From positions 62,001-126,000 of the forward strand of contig NZ_WINH01000007.1 in assembly GCF_010993985.1 (NCBI RefSeq): a stretch of 64,000 bases of DNA, written 5' to 3'. Position 1 is the stretch's first letter. Every line of letters starts with the position of its first letter. Of this stretch, positions 63,281-64,000 are shown one piece after another. A program made the translations under genes and the position numbers. Source of the DNA: Paraferrimonas sp. SM1919. GTDB lineage: Bacteria > Pseudomonadota > Gammaproteobacteria > Enterobacterales > Shewanellaceae. The notes beneath the pieces were generated by a model. It did no database searches and was not told the DNA's origin. It saw only the letters and a list, made by a program, of their open reading frames with translations.

Positions 63281-63586
63281 TTAGGTTAAGTATTGGCTGA
63301 GTTCATTTGGAATTATAGTCGGTGATTCTACTTTAATGTGCTTGTGACGACTTTGCTGGCCACGAATTAAGGTCACTTTACTTTTGGCGACCTTGCATTG
63401 TTTGGCAATTAGCCTTATCACATGGTCGTTGGCTTTACCGTCGATTGGCGGTGCAGTTATCGCCAGCTTGAGTTCATCGCCATGGCGGCCAAGCCATTTA
63501 TCACGGCTGGCCTTAGGCTGCACATACAAACTTAGATATAAGCAGCCGTCTTTGATGGTCAGCACTGTTGCTAGACCATGTACCAT
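63281..63586 (-). CDS. yggU: YggU family protein (DUF167)
   Basis: A 101-aa conserved cytoplasmic protein with the family motif YVQPKASRDKWLGRHGDELKLAITAPPIDGKAN and VTLIRGQQSRHK. Its start lies 16 bp inside the end of yggT, typical for this pair. Function unknown. Confidence 0.93.
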   Translation of the reverse strand: MVHGLATVLTIKDGCLYLSLYVQPKASRDKWLGRHGDELKLAITAPPIDGKANDHVIRLIAKQCKVAKSKVTLIRGQQSRHKHIKVESPTIIPNELSQYLT

Positions 63587-64000
63587 ATAGGGCCAATCAG
63601 GTCACCAATAAGCTTGTTGATAAAGTTTAATCCTATCATCAGAATTAGCAGGCTTAAATCTAGACCGCCCATTGGGGGGATAATACGGCGAATTGGCGCT
63701 AAAAAAGGCTCAGTCATTTGGGCCAGTACTGCTTCAAATGGTGAAAAACCTTGTGATACCCAACTTAAAATTGCTCTTATAATCAGCATCCAAAATAAAA
63801 GCATGCCCAGCTCTTTAGCAACACTAAGAGTGCTAATTAAAGCAAGATTCAGTAGATCAATTTGGCTGCTCATCATCATTAATAATGACCATTTTGTTGC
63901 TGCTACAACAAAAGCGAGTACCAATGTGGATGTGTCAAACCGACCAATGCTTGGTATTACTCTTCTTAATGGCGCCACAATGGGTTGTGTCGCTTTAACA
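63571..64000 (-). CDS. yggT: YggT family membrane protein (N-terminus beyond window)
   Basis: The 3' portion of yggT: reading continues off the right edge (VKATQPIV ahead of the in-frame GTG at 63978). The conserved repeat P-x-x-x-P-x-RR-x-IP-x-x-G appears twice (TQPIVAPLRRVIPSIG and TEPFLAPIRRIIPPMGG), each with hydrophobic helices, as in complete ~180-aa family members. Inner-membrane protein of unsettled function, linked to proC and yggS elsewhere. About 50 N-terminal residues should lie past position 64000. Confidence 0.92.
   Translation of the reverse strand, partial: VKATQPIVAPLRRVIPSIGRFDTSTLVLAFVVAATKWSLLMMMSSQIDLLNLALISTLSVAKELGMLLFWMLIIRAILSWVSQGFSPFEAVLAQMTEPFLAPIRRIIPPMGGLDLSLLILMIGLNFINKLIGDLIGPIWYMV

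Overview
The window reads as chromosomal DNA of a gamma-proteobacterium close to Shewanella and its Alteromonadales relatives. Reasons are the moderately low GC, the prfB gene with a programmed +1 frameshift, the xerD-dsbC-recJ...prfB-lysS order, the tRNA-tig-clpP-clpX-lon-hupB-ppiD block, and the yggT-yggU-DUF4426-rdgB-hemW run. This assignment comes from gene content and order, not from a database search. Most of the sequence is ordinary core genome with dense terminators. The accessory material sits in four places: 11.1-13.8 kb, 14.7-16.3 kb, 16.5-24.6 kb and 28-41.5 kb.

Layout. 0.2-11 kb: brnQ, xerD, dsbC and recJ (+); an EAL-HDOD signalling protein and an M24B aminopeptidase (-); prfB and lysS (+). 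11.1-13.7 kb: a lone 858-residue protein joining an HD-type N-terminus to an Hsp90-like ATPase. 13.9-14.7 kb: an RluA-type pseudouridine synthase. 14.7-16.3 kb: a cluster of very small minus-strand genes. It contains a microcin-like peptide with a textbook double-glycine leader (63 aa), followed by three tiny two-helix membrane proteins and one start-less fragment, plus a 41-aa ORF upstream. Several of these are too short for usual ORF cut-offs. 16.5-24.1 kb: a seven-gene minus-strand operon encoding a periplasmic adaptor, a small membrane protein, a MacB/LolD-type ATPase, two FtsX-type permeases, a sigma-54 response regulator and its histidine kinase. Upstream I see a good sigma-54 promoter, paired GTCC/GGAC palindromes at enhancer distance, and a MITE-like element lying between promoter and first gene.

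24.9-41.5 kb holds an outer-membrane barrel protein, a TPR sensor-like membrane protein, a lipoprotein sulfatase, a PLP gamma-lyase-type enzyme divergent from an Lrp regulator, pbpC with an alpha-2-macroglobulin gene, and a TonB-dependent receptor. 41.6-51.7 kb: a RecX-like protein, a small lipoprotein, a charged-repeat periplasmic protein, then ppiD, hupB, lon, clpX, clpP and tig. 52.0-52.3 kb: tRNA-His, tRNA-Arg(TCT) and tRNA-Pro(TGG) on the minus strand behind a clear promoter. 52.6-56.2 kb: folD, yjbQ, pepD and mnmD (+). 56.3-64 kb, all minus: an RND/MMPL exporter, a DUF3565 protein, a DUF885 peptidase-like protein, hemW, rdgB, a DUF4426 protein, yggU and a yggT cut by the window edge.

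The most unusual content is the microcin-like small-gene cluster, the HD-Hsp90 fusion (a possible conflict or defence gene), and the sigma-54 control region interrupted by a MITE-like repeat. A solo relative of that repeat occurs near 62.8 kb.
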